A stretch of 64,000 bases of DNA from JBBRBB01 sp963830175. Its GTDB lineage: Bacteria; Bacteroidota; Bacteroidia; Chitinophagales; Chitinophagaceae. Numbering within the stretch: the stretch's first letter is position 1; each line of letters begins with the position of its first letter. The DNA lies in the NCBI GenBank assembly GCA_963830175.1, contig CAWHKV010000005.1:1-64000 (forward strand), read 5' to 3'. Positions 16,430 to 24,866 of the stretch are shown in pieces. The notes beneath the pieces were generated by a model. It was not told the origin of the DNA and searched no databases. It saw nothing but the letters and a program-made list of their open reading frames with translations. Both the position numbers and the translations under genes were made by a program.

Positions 16430-17293
16430 ATGATTAAATTTTCAATGAAATCTATTCTTCCATTTCTTCTCTTTGTTTCAACAAATGTTTTTGCACAATC
16501 TGACAGCATTATTTTAAAAGACTTAGCATGGGACAATGCCTCACCCGCAGGCTCCACAGAACTCTTTATACCTTCAGGTAATTCCCTGCTGGCTGGGTTT
16601 ATTTATAGTGCAAATGGTTTGCAAAAACATCCTACCCTATTGCTTTTACATGGTTATCCAGGAAATGAACGTAATCTTGATTTGGCACAGGTTGTAAGAA
16701 GTCACGGATGGAATGTTATTTATTTTGACTATCGTGGTTCATGGGCAAGCCAGGGGAAATTTAGTTTCAGGAATTGTGTAGAAGATGTAGTAAATGTAGT
16801 TGCGTTTTGCAAAAAATATCAGGACTCGTTAAAAATTGATACATCAAACATTGTTCTCTTCGGACACAGCATGGGTGGATGGGTTTGCCTTAAAGCACTA
16901 CAAGAGTTACCAACCGTCAAAAAAGGGTTTGCTTTATCAACATGGAATATTGGCAATGATTATAAAAATGTCTCATCAAAAAAAGAGATGATTCGTTTAG
17001 CCAACGACCCCAATACGGGCGGCAATTATTTTGTTCTCAACACTTCGCTTAAAGATTTATATACGCCTGTTATACGAAATCAAACCTATTTCAATGTAAT
17101 GAACGATGGAAAATCGTTAGCTGATAAACAAATAGTAATGATTGATGAGCATCAGGCGAATAAAGAATTAGCTGACAAGATTATTGAAACTCATAAATCA
17201 TACTTTGACTATAACGTTTGGCAAACTGACCATTCCTTTACTAATAAAAGAGCTTCATTAATAAATAAAGTTGTTGAATTTTTAGAAAGATAA
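16430..17293 (+). CDS. Secreted alpha/beta hydrolase
   Basis: 287 residues with a signal peptide ending FAQ (about residue 23). The alpha/beta-hydrolase fold is clear: LLLHGYPGNERNLDLAQ (oxyanion HG), FDYRGSWASQG, and the nucleophile elbow GHSMGG with Ser147. The catalytic His is probably that in the C-terminal QTDHSFTNKRA. It is likely a periplasmic or exported esterase or peptidase; the family does not define the substrate. It lies alone between R10 and R11. Confidence 0.8.
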   Translation: MIKFSMKSILPFLLFVSTNVFAQSDSIILKDLAWDNASPAGSTELFIPSGNSLLAGFIYSANGLQKHPTLLLLHGYPGNERNLDLAQVVRSHGWNVIYFDYRGSWASQGKFSFRNCVEDVVNVVAFCKKYQDSLKIDTSNIVLFGHSMGGWVCLKALQELPTVKKGFALSTWNIGNDYKNVSSKKEMIRLANDPNTGGNYFVLNTSLKDLYTPVIRNQTYFNVMNDGKSLADKQIVMIDEHQANKELADKIIETHKSYFDYNVWQTDHSFTNKRASLINKVVEFLER

Positions 17294-17295
17294 GC

Positions 17296-17475
17296 TTACT
17301 ACAATGGTTATGTGTTCCGCAAAAGCAGGACGGCCTGAAGGAATAACAATACCCAACAGTAACTTTTTTAATACTTTAATTCGGGGCTTGACGAATGCCA
17401 ATAAAAATCAGGACAGACGCTGCCTAACTTTAGTTTTTAAAATTTAGCTTTATTAAAAAAACAGGCACCACCTCG
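17296..17475 (+). repeat. attC-like remnant R11
   Basis: Keeps the subfamily A order: GACGGCCTGAAGGAATAACA, CAACAGTAACTTTTTTAATA, AATTCGGGGCTTGACGAATG, then TTTAGCTTTATTAAAAAAAC. The arms are no longer pairable. Its start is 3 bases after the stop of the hydrolase gene. Confidence 0.5.
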
Positions 17476-17541
17476 AGTTAAATCGTTCTCAATAACAATT
17501 ATTCCAAAACTTTTCATTAGCAGCCAACTCAAACAACAACA

Positions 17542-18705
17542 ATGAAGTACTTCAACTTACTCGTTTTACTCTTACTTATTCAATCATCCCTCTTCGCACA
17601 AAAACCAAGAGCAAGGGATATTGGCATTCCTTTTAATGGAATTACAGGTAAGTTCAATGCTATTACTGATGTAAAAGGTGTTGAAGTTGGTTATAGTACC
17701 ATTATTACCGGGCAGGGGAAAAACATATTAGGGAAAGGACCGGTAAGAACAGGTGTTACAGCAATCTTACCACGGGGCATGAACAATAACCCTGTGTACG
17801 CTAACTGGTATTCACTAAATGGCAACGGTGAAATGACCGGCACAACCTGGTTAACAGAATCGGGATTTTTAGAGACTCCCATAATGATAACCAACACCAA
17901 TAGTGTAGGCGTTGTAAGGGATGCAGTTTTAAATTGGTTCGTAGACAAACATTGGTACCAGGAAGATGATTGGTACACCTACCCTGTTGTAGCGGAGACA
18001 TTCGATGGTTTTTTGAATGATATTTATGGCTTTCATGTAAAAGAAAGCAATGCTTACGAAGCATTGAATAGTGCGAAAAGTGGCTATTTACAAGAGGGAA
18101 ATGTAGGCGGAGGTACCGGCATGATGTGTCTTGGTTTTAAAGGAGGTACCGGAACATCATCAAGGGTTGTAAAAATAAAAGACTCCACTTATACGATTGG
18201 CGTGTTGGTACAAACCAATTTTGGTACAAAGCCCTTCCTGACCATTGCCGGTGTCCCGGTTGGAAAAGAATTATTGGATACGTTAAATAATGAATTGAAA
18301 TTACTTCCGCAATCTTACAGGCAGGAAGGTGATGGTTCTATTATTGTTGTCGTTGCGACAGATGCACCACTGCTTCCGCATCAGTTAAAGCGAATAGCGC
18401 AAAGAGTTACTTTAGGCATTGGAAAAGTTGGTGGATATGGAACCAATGGTTCCGGGGATATTTTTATTGCATTTTCCACCGCTAATCAAACAGCCTTTCA
18501 AAGAGAAGATTTTACAAATATTGATGTATTGCCAAATGATTTGATGAACCCGTTATTTGCAGCAACAGTACAGGCAACGGAAGAAGCGATCGTAAATGCT
18601 ATGGTAGCTGCGGAAACAATGGAGGGTGTTAATGGCAATAAATCTTATGCACTTCCTCATAAATTGGTGATTGATTTGTTGAAAAAATATAACAGGATAA
18701 AATAA
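17542..18705 (+). CDS. P1-family (DmpA-like) aminopeptidase, secreted
   Basis: 387 residues with a signal peptide (ends LFAQ at about 20). Peptidase family P1/S58 (DmpA, BapA): KPRARDIGIPFNGITGKFNA, ITDVKGVEVG, and the self-cleavage site GDGS at about 263-266, followed by IIVVVATDAPLLPHQLKR. In the family the enzyme cleaves itself before this Ser, which becomes the N-terminal nucleophile of the beta chain (here Ser266). It releases D- or L-amino acids or beta-amino acids from peptide N-termini. The conserved GTGMMCLGFKGGTGTSSR segment is present. It is followed by an MBL hydrolase 47 bases downstream, so a transcription unit is possible. Confidence 0.85.
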   Translation: MKYFNLLVLLLLIQSSLFAQKPRARDIGIPFNGITGKFNAITDVKGVEVGYSTIITGQGKNILGKGPVRTGVTAILPRGMNNNPVYANWYSLNGNGEMTGTTWLTESGFLETPIMITNTNSVGVVRDAVLNWFVDKHWYQEDDWYTYPVVAETFDGFLNDIYGFHVKESNAYEALNSAKSGYLQEGNVGGGTGMMCLGFKGGTGTSSRVVKIKDSTYTIGVLVQTNFGTKPFLTIAGVPVGKELLDTLNNELKLLPQSYRQEGDGSIIVVVATDAPLLPHQLKRIAQRVTLGIGKVGGYGTNGSGDIFIAFSTANQTAFQREDFTNIDVLPNDLMNPLFAATVQATEEAIVNAMVAAETMEGVNGNKSYALPHKLVIDLLKKYNRIK

Positions 18706-18752
18706 AAATACAGCAGTGCGCAATCTTCCCTAAAAAATAAATTTTAACCCTA

Positions 18753-19595
18753 ATGACAAAGTCTTTCTTTCAAACCCTTTTCATTTTTACAATGTCTTTA
18801 AGCGCGCTTTCTCAAACGCCTAATTACGAAGTGTATGCATTACGGTATGCAACAATCGGGCATCCTTTTGCGATTAAATATTTTGTATTAGACGCCCCAT
18901 CAAATGAAAATATGGATGTGATTTTTATGTTTTGGTTGATAAAAGGAAATAACAAAAACATATTGGTGGATGCAGGTTTTTACAACGATATAGAAGAAGC
19001 CAAAGATTATGACGTTTCTCATTATGTACGCCCTGATTCCATGTTGCCACGGGTTGGTTTACAGGCTTCAGATATTACAGATGTTATTTTAACTCATCCT
19101 CATTGGGACCACATGGATGGGGTTGACCTCTTTACAAATGCACAGGTATGGATACAAAAAGAGGATTACAATTATTTTGTTGGTGAACAATGGCAGAAAA
19201 CTAAACCTGATAGTGCAGAAAAACGGGATGTGCGAAAATTGGTGGAATTGAATTTAGCAGGCAAATTAACATTGGTCGATGGGGATGATAAAGAAATTAT
19301 TCCCGGTATTAAAGTTTATACAGGTTCACGTCATACATTCAATTCCCAGTATGTGCTTATAAAGAACAGCAAGGAAAATATTATACTTGCATCAGATAAT
19401 TCTTATACCTATCGCAACATAGAGAATTTACAATCAGCGCCAAAGAATGCAACTTTTGATATTGCAGGATACATAGATCAACTGAAAAGAATGAAAACTT
19501 TGGCATCAGATACTAAATATGTTATTCCCGGTCATGACGCCCTTTTGTTCAAAAGATTTCCAATAATTGCAGAAGGCATAATTAAAATTAATTAA
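18753..19595 (+). CDS. Metallo-beta-lactamase-fold hydrolase (AHL-lactonase-like), secreted
   Basis: 280 residues with a signal peptide (ends SALSQ, about 21). The di-zinc motif THPHWDH gives His115, His117, Asp119 and His120. Further ligands are probably SRHTFNSQ (His about 194) and the Asp in ASDNSYTY, with PGHD near the C-terminus. The layout fits the 'N-acyl homoserine lactonase family' group of MBL proteins, many of which hydrolyse other lactones or esters. Export to the periplasm or outside is implied by the signal. Confidence 0.8.
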   Translation: MTKSFFQTLFIFTMSLSALSQTPNYEVYALRYATIGHPFAIKYFVLDAPSNENMDVIFMFWLIKGNNKNILVDAGFYNDIEEAKDYDVSHYVRPDSMLPRVGLQASDITDVILTHPHWDHMDGVDLFTNAQVWIQKEDYNYFVGEQWQKTKPDSAEKRDVRKLVELNLAGKLTLVDGDDKEIIPGIKVYTGSRHTFNSQYVLIKNSKENIILASDNSYTYRNIENLQSAPKNATFDIAGYIDQLKRMKTLASDTKYVIPGHDALLFKRFPIIAEGIIKIN

Positions 19596-19689
19596 GAATT
19601 TATCTAAGAGCATAGCTTACAAGTGAAAGTAACTTGCTTTCTGCAGTTGTAAGGATCTAGAAATAATTTCAATGTATTTCCTAACTTCA

Positions 19690-19780
19690 ACTCAGTTTTT
19701 AATCGGATTTGCCAGGAGCATTACAGGCAATAATTTCTGCCACAGCACAAAGCCCTTTTCGTTGTACTTAACCGTACAAG
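19690..19780 (+). repeat. Possible attC-like remnant R12
   Basis: ATTTGCCAGGAGCATTACAG and CTGCCACAGCACAAAGCCCT followed by TTTCGTTGTACTTAACC recall the left and right ends of the family (GCCAGCAAG..., CACAAAGCCCTGCCCGTTG...). There is no centre match. Low confidence. Confidence 0.3.
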
Positions 19781-19854
19781 ATTTTAAACATACATGCTAA
19801 AAAAACAATGGGTAAGCCTAAAACCAATAAGAGCAGGCAATTAAAAATTAAAAC

Positions 19855-20364
19855 ATGAAAAAATTGACAAACATTTTTACGTTAGCAGTAGTAACCATTC
19901 TGCTATTTATTTCAATAAACAGTTGTGATCAAAAACCTGCAGAAGAAGAAAAAACTGAAATTCTTGCATCAACAACTGTTGAAGAACTGGGACAGATGAA
20001 CCGCGATTTTGCCAAAGCACTCACAGCACACGATGCAGCAGCAGCAGCTATTGTGTATGATGAGAATGCCTCTATACTTCCACCCAACGAACCAATGGTT
20101 ACCGGTCGCGCAAACATAAAGGAATACTGGCAGGGAGCGATTAACGCAGGAATGATTGACGCTGTGGTAAAAACGGTTGATGCTAAAAGTGAAGGCGATA
20201 TAGGCTATGAGATAGGAACATTTACCCTGCGTTTTAAAGGTTTACATGGTGATACTATTGTAGAACAAGGCAAATACACCGAATTATTAAAACGTAATGC
20301 TGAAGGAAAATGGATCTCTATTTATGGTATGTGGAATAGTAATGACCCTGCGGTGACCGAATAG
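19855..20364 (+). CDS. NTF2-like (SgcJ/DUF4440) lipoprotein
   Basis: 169 residues. The N-terminus MKKLTNIFTLAVVTILLFIS reaches Cys24 in INSCDQKP, a lipoprotein signal. The NTF2-like domain spans about 45-165: LGQMNRDFAKALTAHDAAAA, DENASILPPNEPMVTGRANI, EYWQGAINAGMID and TELLKRNAEGKWISIYGMWN. This is the SgcJ/YybH-type pattern, for which no enzymatic role is settled. Single gene preceded by remnant R12. Confidence 0.75.
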   Translation: MKKLTNIFTLAVVTILLFISINSCDQKPAEEEKTEILASTTVEELGQMNRDFAKALTAHDAAAAAIVYDENASILPPNEPMVTGRANIKEYWQGAINAGMIDAVVKTVDAKSEGDIGYEIGTFTLRFKGLHGDTIVEQGKYTELLKRNAEGKWISIYGMWNSNDPAVTE

Positions 20365-20691
20365 AAAATACAATTACACAACATCGGTTTAACCGGTTAT
20401 GAAGAAAGCATTCAGTAAAGTTACTTCCTGATACTTCTCCTTTGCAGGTCACCTTATAAGATAAAACGATAGAGATAACTTTTATGTCTTCAATCCAAAA
20501 ATTTCCTATAAAAAGAAATAAAAAAAAATAATGAACTGCACTGGGTTATGTGCTGATTGTTGCTTCATACTTATTTCATAATAGTTGAAAGATTATTATG
20601 GTAATTAGCAATCAAGGTTGTATTAGCCATACATTACAAATTTTACTTAATTTTTTTTCTTGAACTATTAAAACTATATGTAGCTTTCAGT
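20365..20691. other. Intergenic stretch without gene
   Basis: 327 bases, very AT-rich toward the right (AATTTTTTTTCTTGAAC). It contains a short inverted repeat CGGTTTAACCG near 20384-20394 but no T-tract to make it a terminator. No open frame with protein-like character and no attC-like element is visible. Confidence 0.5.
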
Positions 20692-21261
20692 ATGAGTAAA
20701 TTGATTTCATTTATGCACATTTCGCTGGACGGATTTGTTGCCGGACCGAATGGGGAAATGGACTGGATTAAAATTAATGAAGAAGTGTTTGATCATGTAG
20801 AAAAACGTATAAGTGAAACCGACACTGCTTTATACGGGCGGATAACATACGAGCTGATGGAAGGGTATTGGCCAACTGCAGCAGACAAGCCTACAGCATC
20901 AAAGCACGACATTGAACACTCGAAGTGGTATGAAAAAGCGCACAAGATTGTATTATCAAAAACCCTGAAAGACGCAGATTTACCTAATACAAAAATAATT
21001 AGTGATAATCTTTCAGAATGCATACATGCACTAAAACATCCGGCAGAAAAAGAGATCCTGGTTTTTGGCAGTCCAACTGCTACGCATGCACTTATACAAC
21101 AAAATTTAATTGAGGGCTACTGGTTATTTGTTAATCCAATTATTCTTGGGCGCGGTATTCCATTGTTTACAGGCAGCGAAAATAAAACAAAACTAACCTT
21201 ACTAACTACCCGCCAATTTACCTGCGGCGTAACTGAATTAAATTACGCTGTCGATCGGTAA
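20692..21261 (+). CDS. Dihydrofolate reductase-like (RibD C-terminal) protein
   Basis: 189 residues. RibD_C/DHFR fold: MSKLISFMHISLDGFVAGPN at the N-terminus, DTALYGRITYELMEGYWP, and KEILVFGSPTATHALIQQNL with the NADPH-binding glycine region, then GLIDEYWLF-like LIEGYWLFVNPIILGRGIPLF. Such proteins are usually annotated 'dihydrofolate reductase family' but true DHFR activity is not implied; they are stand-alone NADPH-dependent reductases. A second member lies at 37486-38049. Confidence 0.85.
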   Translation: MSKLISFMHISLDGFVAGPNGEMDWIKINEEVFDHVEKRISETDTALYGRITYELMEGYWPTAADKPTASKHDIEHSKWYEKAHKIVLSKTLKDADLPNTKIISDNLSECIHALKHPAEKEILVFGSPTATHALIQQNLIEGYWLFVNPIILGRGIPLFTGSENKTKLTLLTTRQFTCGVTELNYAVDR

Positions 21262-21279
21262 TACAACAGATAACGGAAG

Positions 21280-21477
21280 GTGCATTCATTTAATAAGGCC
21301 AGCGCAACATTCGCAATAAAGTGGGAATACCAGGATATGAACTGTGATGCTTTTGCAATGTTAACCCTATATGAAAATGGAAAAGCCCAAAGTATAGAGA
21401 TGAAAGGTATTTCACCCTACATTGATTTTAGTTTATTTCCAGGGCCTGGATCTTTAAGGAATAAAATAATCTTTTAA
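21280..21477 (+). pseudogene. Remnant of a larger protein C-terminus
   Basis: The open frame lacks a convincing start and reads FAIKWEYQDMNCDAFAMLTL, ENGKAQSIEMKGISPYIDFS. This pattern resembles the last 60 residues (a small beta domain) of Bacteroidota serine hydrolases or similar secreted enzymes. No upstream part is present next to it: the DHFR-like gene ends 18 bases before. It is probably a leftover C-terminal fragment. Function none. Confidence 0.35.
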
Positions 21478-21491
21478 AATAATAAACCACA

Positions 21492-21932
21492 ATGCAACCC
21501 AACGATTTTACAACAACCATTTTGGTAGACAAAACCCCTGCAGAAGTTTTCGATGCGATAACCAATGTGCGCAGTTGGTGGCAGGGAGAAATTGAGGGTA
21601 ATACCACAAAACTAAATGACGTATTTACTTATCGCATGAAGCAGTTTCATTTTTCCAAACAACAAATAGTTGAGGTAATCCCCGGCAAAAAAATGGTGTG
21701 GCTCGTAACCGATAGCCAATTGAATTTTATTAATGACAAAGACGAATGGACCGGTACAAAAATATTTTTCGAAATTTCAGAAAAGAATAAACAAACCGAA
21801 CTTCGTTTTACACACCAGGGATTAACAACCGGAATTGAATGCTATGATGCCTGCTCAAATGGCTGGAGCCGGCTTATACAAAAAAGCCTGTTTAGTTTAA
21901 TTACAACCGGAACAGGTGAGAATGTGTTTTAA
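21492..21932 (+). CDS. SRPBCC (START/AHSA1-like) protein
   Basis: 146 residues. Helix-grip fold: FTTTILVDKTPAEVFDAITN, VRSWWQGEIEGNT, IVEVIPGKKMVWLVTDSQLN, TGTKIFFEISEKNKQTELRF and the C-terminal helix CSNGWSRLIQKSLFSLIT. SRPBCC proteins bind hydrophobic ligands in a deep pocket; in Bacteroidota they often sit with AraC regulators and VOC proteins, as they do here (22255-23715). Ligand unknown. Confidence 0.8.
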   Translation: MQPNDFTTTILVDKTPAEVFDAITNVRSWWQGEIEGNTTKLNDVFTYRMKQFHFSKQQIVEVIPGKKMVWLVTDSQLNFINDKDEWTGTKIFFEISEKNKQTELRFTHQGLTTGIECYDACSNGWSRLIQKSLFSLITTGTGENVF

Positions 21933-22139
21933 AAAGTTTGCTGGTTATTGCGTTTTGCTTTCGAATACCCTAAAACATTACCAAAAATAAATGACAGAAA
22001 GTTGAATATTACAATAATGTTCAGGAATGAAACGGAATTATAATATCCATCGAAATGTTCTTGAAAATTTATTATATGAAAATATTCAACTGCAGAAATT
22101 TTTACAAACTAAATATCATTTAAAATAATGAAGCGCTAA

Positions 22140-22254
22140 TGCAACACACCTGGTTCCCGTTATACCTGCAACCCCACCTTTGGTATTTACTACTTAACTT
22201 TATTTAAAGCCGGGCACCCTACCCACATGGTTCAACTGCATTACCCCGTTATTA
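22140..22254 (+). repeat. attC-like remnant R13
   Basis: GCAACACACCTGGTTCCCG, CACCTTTGGTATTTACTACT, TAACTTTATTTAAAGCCGGG and CATTACCCCGTTATTAATG keep the order of the subfamily A centre and right end (TTTGGTACTAACTATTTAAC, AACTTTATCAAAAAGCCGGG, GCCCGTTGGCGG). It is the last recognisable copy in the window. The preceding 200 bases (21933-22139) hold no gene. Confidence 0.5.
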
Positions 22255-22698
22255 ATGAAAAATTATCCTAAAATATATTTATACCGGAGAATCGTTCAGT
22301 CCAAACTTTTTATGGATGAACACTTCTCTGAAAATATTGACCTTAGCCACATCGCGGACGAAGCCTATTTTTCTAAATTTCATTTTATACGGCAGTTTAA
22401 AAAAATATATGGCAGTACACCGCATCAATATTTAACGCAGGTAAGAATTGAAAGGTCTATGCAGTTATTACGTAAGGGTGCTGCTGTATCAGAAGTATGT
22501 TTTTCAGTAGGGTTTGAAAGTTTAAGTTCATTCAGTTCACTTTTTAAACGTATTGCTGGCGTAACCCCATCTACCTACCAGGCCCAGCAGTTAAAGATCA
22601 AAGCACAAATATTAAAAACACCCCTCAAATTCATTCCCGGTTGCTTTGCAGAAAAAATGGCTGGACAGAAAATGAGCAATTTTAAAGAAGTGATTTAA
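22255..22698 (+). CDS. AraC-family transcriptional regulator (DNA-binding domain only)
   Basis: 147 residues, mostly the two helix-turn-helix motifs: FSENIDLSHIADEAYFSKFH with FIRQFKKIYGSTPHQYLTQV and AAVSEVCFSVGFESLSSFSS with LFKRIAGVTPSTYQ. No ligand-binding domain is present, so it is a short SoxS/MarA-like regulator. It is followed by VOC (73 bases) and SRPBCC (3 bases) genes in the same direction, a common Bacteroidota trio. It likely controls these genes or its own operon. Confidence 0.85.
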   Translation: MKNYPKIYLYRRIVQSKLFMDEHFSENIDLSHIADEAYFSKFHFIRQFKKIYGSTPHQYLTQVRIERSMQLLRKGAAVSEVCFSVGFESLSSFSSLFKRIAGVTPSTYQAQQLKIKAQILKTPLKFIPGCFAEKMAGQKMSNFKEVI

Positions 22699-22770
22699 TA
22701 AATCATTGCAGACTTTTACTTCATCTTACATCTGCTTCGCCTTTTTAAGGCAGGCAATATAACTACTACA

Positions 22771-23181
22771 ATGATTACAAAAATGAACCATGTTAGCATT
22801 TACGTTCTTAACCAGGACAGTGCTTACGATTTTTATGTGAACAAACTTGGGTTTAAAGTACACACTGATGCACCGATGGGCCCCGGTATGCGATGGTTAA
22901 CGGTTTGTCCACCCCGGCAGCCCGATTTAGAAATTACGCTGATGCCAATTACGGATGGAATGATGTTCACCAAAGAAACCGCTGAGCAAATGCGAGACCT
23001 GGTAAAAAAAGGAACTTTTGGTTTTGGTGTTTTTGAGTGTGATGACATTTACGCAACCTATGAAGAATTAAAAAGTAAGGGAGTTGAATTTACAAAAGCT
23101 CCGAAAGAAGAGTTTTATGGCATAGAAGCATTGCTCAAAGACGATTCTGGAAACTGGTTTTCTCTCGGGCAAAAAAAATAG
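22771..23181 (+). CDS. VOC-family protein
   Basis: 136 residues. N-terminal NHVSIYVLNQDSAYDFYVNK with His in the first metal-ligand position, then GMRWLTVCPPRQPDLEITLM (Glu ligand candidate), and FGVFECDDIYATYEELKSKG with FYGIEALLKDDSGNWFSL at the end. This is a typical two-module vicinal oxygen chelate protein. It sits 3 bases before the SRPBCC gene, so the two are very probably translated together. Confidence 0.85.
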   Translation: MITKMNHVSIYVLNQDSAYDFYVNKLGFKVHTDAPMGPGMRWLTVCPPRQPDLEITLMPITDGMMFTKETAEQMRDLVKKGTFGFGVFECDDIYATYEELKSKGVEFTKAPKEEFYGIEALLKDDSGNWFSLGQKK

Positions 23182-23184
23182 TTT

Positions 23185-23715
23185 ATGAAAATTATTCTTA
23201 CAATATTAATTATCCTTACCGGTATAATCGCTCTGCTCTTCATCCTGGCACTTTTCATGAAAAGAGATCATTATGTAAAACGGGAATTGATCATTAATGC
23301 ACCGGTACAAAAGGTGTTTAACTTTTTAAAACTGCTTAAAAACCAGGAAAAATTCAATACATGGGCAAAAGACGATGCGGGAAGAAACTGGAAATACAAG
23401 GGAACTGATGGAACCGTGGGCTTTACTATTGCGTGGAGCGGAAATAAAAATGTTGGTGAAGGCGAAAAGGAAATAATGCAAATTGTTGAAGGAAAAAGAA
23501 TAGAGACACAAATTCGGTTTGTAAAACCTATGGCAACCATTGCCAATGTTATTATGGAAACAGAATCTTTATCTGAACATCAAACCAAAGTAACCCTAAT
23601 TAATACCGGCACATTAAAATATCCTATGAATATATTTATTCCCTTTGCAGAAAATAAATTTGCAAAAGATATGGATGTTAGTTTATTAGCACTAAAAAGT
23701 ATTCTAGAAAATTAA
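23185..23715 (+). CDS. Membrane-anchored SRPBCC protein
   Basis: 176 residues. One N-terminal membrane helix (MKIILTILIILTGIIALLFI), then a helix-grip domain from about residue 30: RELIINAPVQKVFNFLKLLK, GKRIETQIRFVKPMATIANV, VTLINTGTLKYPMNIFIPFA and ENKFAKDMDVSLLALKSILE. It belongs to the polyketide-cyclase/START-like group. It is the third gene of the AraC-VOC-SRPBCC unit. Its ligand is unknown. Confidence 0.8.
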   Translation: MKIILTILIILTGIIALLFILALFMKRDHYVKRELIINAPVQKVFNFLKLLKNQEKFNTWAKDDAGRNWKYKGTDGTVGFTIAWSGNKNVGEGEKEIMQIVEGKRIETQIRFVKPMATIANVIMETESLSEHQTKVTLINTGTLKYPMNIFIPFAENKFAKDMDVSLLALKSILEN

Positions 23716-23815
23716 TTATAACCAATAAAAATGCGCCCTGGGAACGAAGCCCATCAAAGGAAATGAATATGCATTGACGTTTTACTATGATACGTTCTTC
23801 ATGATATTATTTAGT

Positions 23816-24388
23816 ATGTTGAAAAGGAAATGGTTAATTAAGGCGGGGTATTTTCCTCCAATTATTTTTTGGACCACCATTTTAATTTGTGGCATACTAT
23901 TACCTGGATATAACCATTCGACAAGATTAGTAAGCGAACTTGGTGAATTAGGAACACCCACACAGTTCTTATTTACAACCGGACTTATATTATGCTCATT
24001 ATTCAGTATTGCATTTATAATAGGCCTTTATAAAACCGCTAAAAAAAATAACCTAAGCGTTATTCCAATATTATTTTTGGCAACTTATTCTTTTTCCATA
24101 TTAGGCGCGGCTGTATTCCCCTACCCTTTAAAGCTGCACGAAATTTTAGGCATGCCATCTATTGTATTGTTTTTATCACCGCTAATGGCTTTAATACTTT
24201 GGCAGCACAAAAACTTACAAAAAATTAAATGGTATTCTCTTTTGATACTAATCATTATGTTGGCTGGTTTCCTGGTTTATGTACCGCAGGTTATGGATGA
24301 TTTTTTTGGCATAAAGCAACGTTTCTTTCATGTGGGTTGGACATGCTGGTTTATATATTTAAGTAAATCATTTGGTGCTTTAAATTAA
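23816..24388 (+). CDS. DUF998-family membrane protein
   Basis: 190 residues from ATG 23816 (MLKRKWLIKAGYFPPIIFWT); a longer frame from 23774 begins with a non-typical stretch. Six membrane helices and the family signature LLPGYNHSTRLVSELGE in the first loop. DUF998 proteins have six helices and no known activity. Positively charged N-terminus indicates the inside. The gene follows the AraC unit by about 100 bases and may be independent. Confidence 0.75.
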   Translation: MLKRKWLIKAGYFPPIIFWTTILICGILLPGYNHSTRLVSELGELGTPTQFLFTTGLILCSLFSIAFIIGLYKTAKKNNLSVIPILFLATYSFSILGAAVFPYPLKLHEILGMPSIVLFLSPLMALILWQHKNLQKIKWYSLLILIIMLAGFLVYVPQVMDDFFGIKQRFFHVGWTCWFIYLSKSFGALN

Positions 24389-24866
24389 CCAGGACCTTAT
24401 TTTAAAAGCGCTGCATGGGCTTTCCCTGTAAACCAAAACAGGTTTTAAAACGTTGGCTCAATATAAATCCATTTTAATTCGAAATTTAACCACGGTTGCC
24501 GGGTGGCCGCAAACATCTATAACCCACCCCGTAAACCCTTCCCGATATGCCTCTTTTTTAAATAACATTTATTTAAAAAAACAAACTTGAGAAAAAGTTT
24601 TATTTCTTTTGTTGTGATCCTTTTATTTACCGCATTGTTAGTGTACAACAAAACCTAAAAAATGTTTGCAGGAAAGCGGGATCCCGGTTACACATTTCTT
24701 TTGTGTTTTTAAGGGAAAAATATGGTATTCCCAATGACCTTCATTTTATTTTAAGCGAGGTAATAACGCCATTTCGTAAGGCCTGAAGGCGGAAATAAAA
24801 TGCAATCTTCATTCTTTTAATTGCAGCTTTTTTATTAACTTTATATACCCCTTAAAACTGCCAGTT
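24389..24866. other. Intergenic stretch of 478 bases
   Basis: No open frame with protein-like character on either strand, no attC-like arms and no clear terminator. The centre (24490-24560) contains GC-richer patches (GCCGGGTGGCCGCAAACATC) between AT-rich runs, possibly a decayed gene or repeat, but I cannot identify it. Confidence 0.4.

Noticed and set aside
20384..20394. CGGTTTAACCG inverted repeat as a terminator
   Set aside because: Too short and not followed by a T-tract on either strand.
1..22254. CRISPR array explanation for the repeats
   Set aside because: Repeat units are 140-250 bp, separated by whole genes, not 25-40-bp repeats with uniform short spacers; no cas genes seen.
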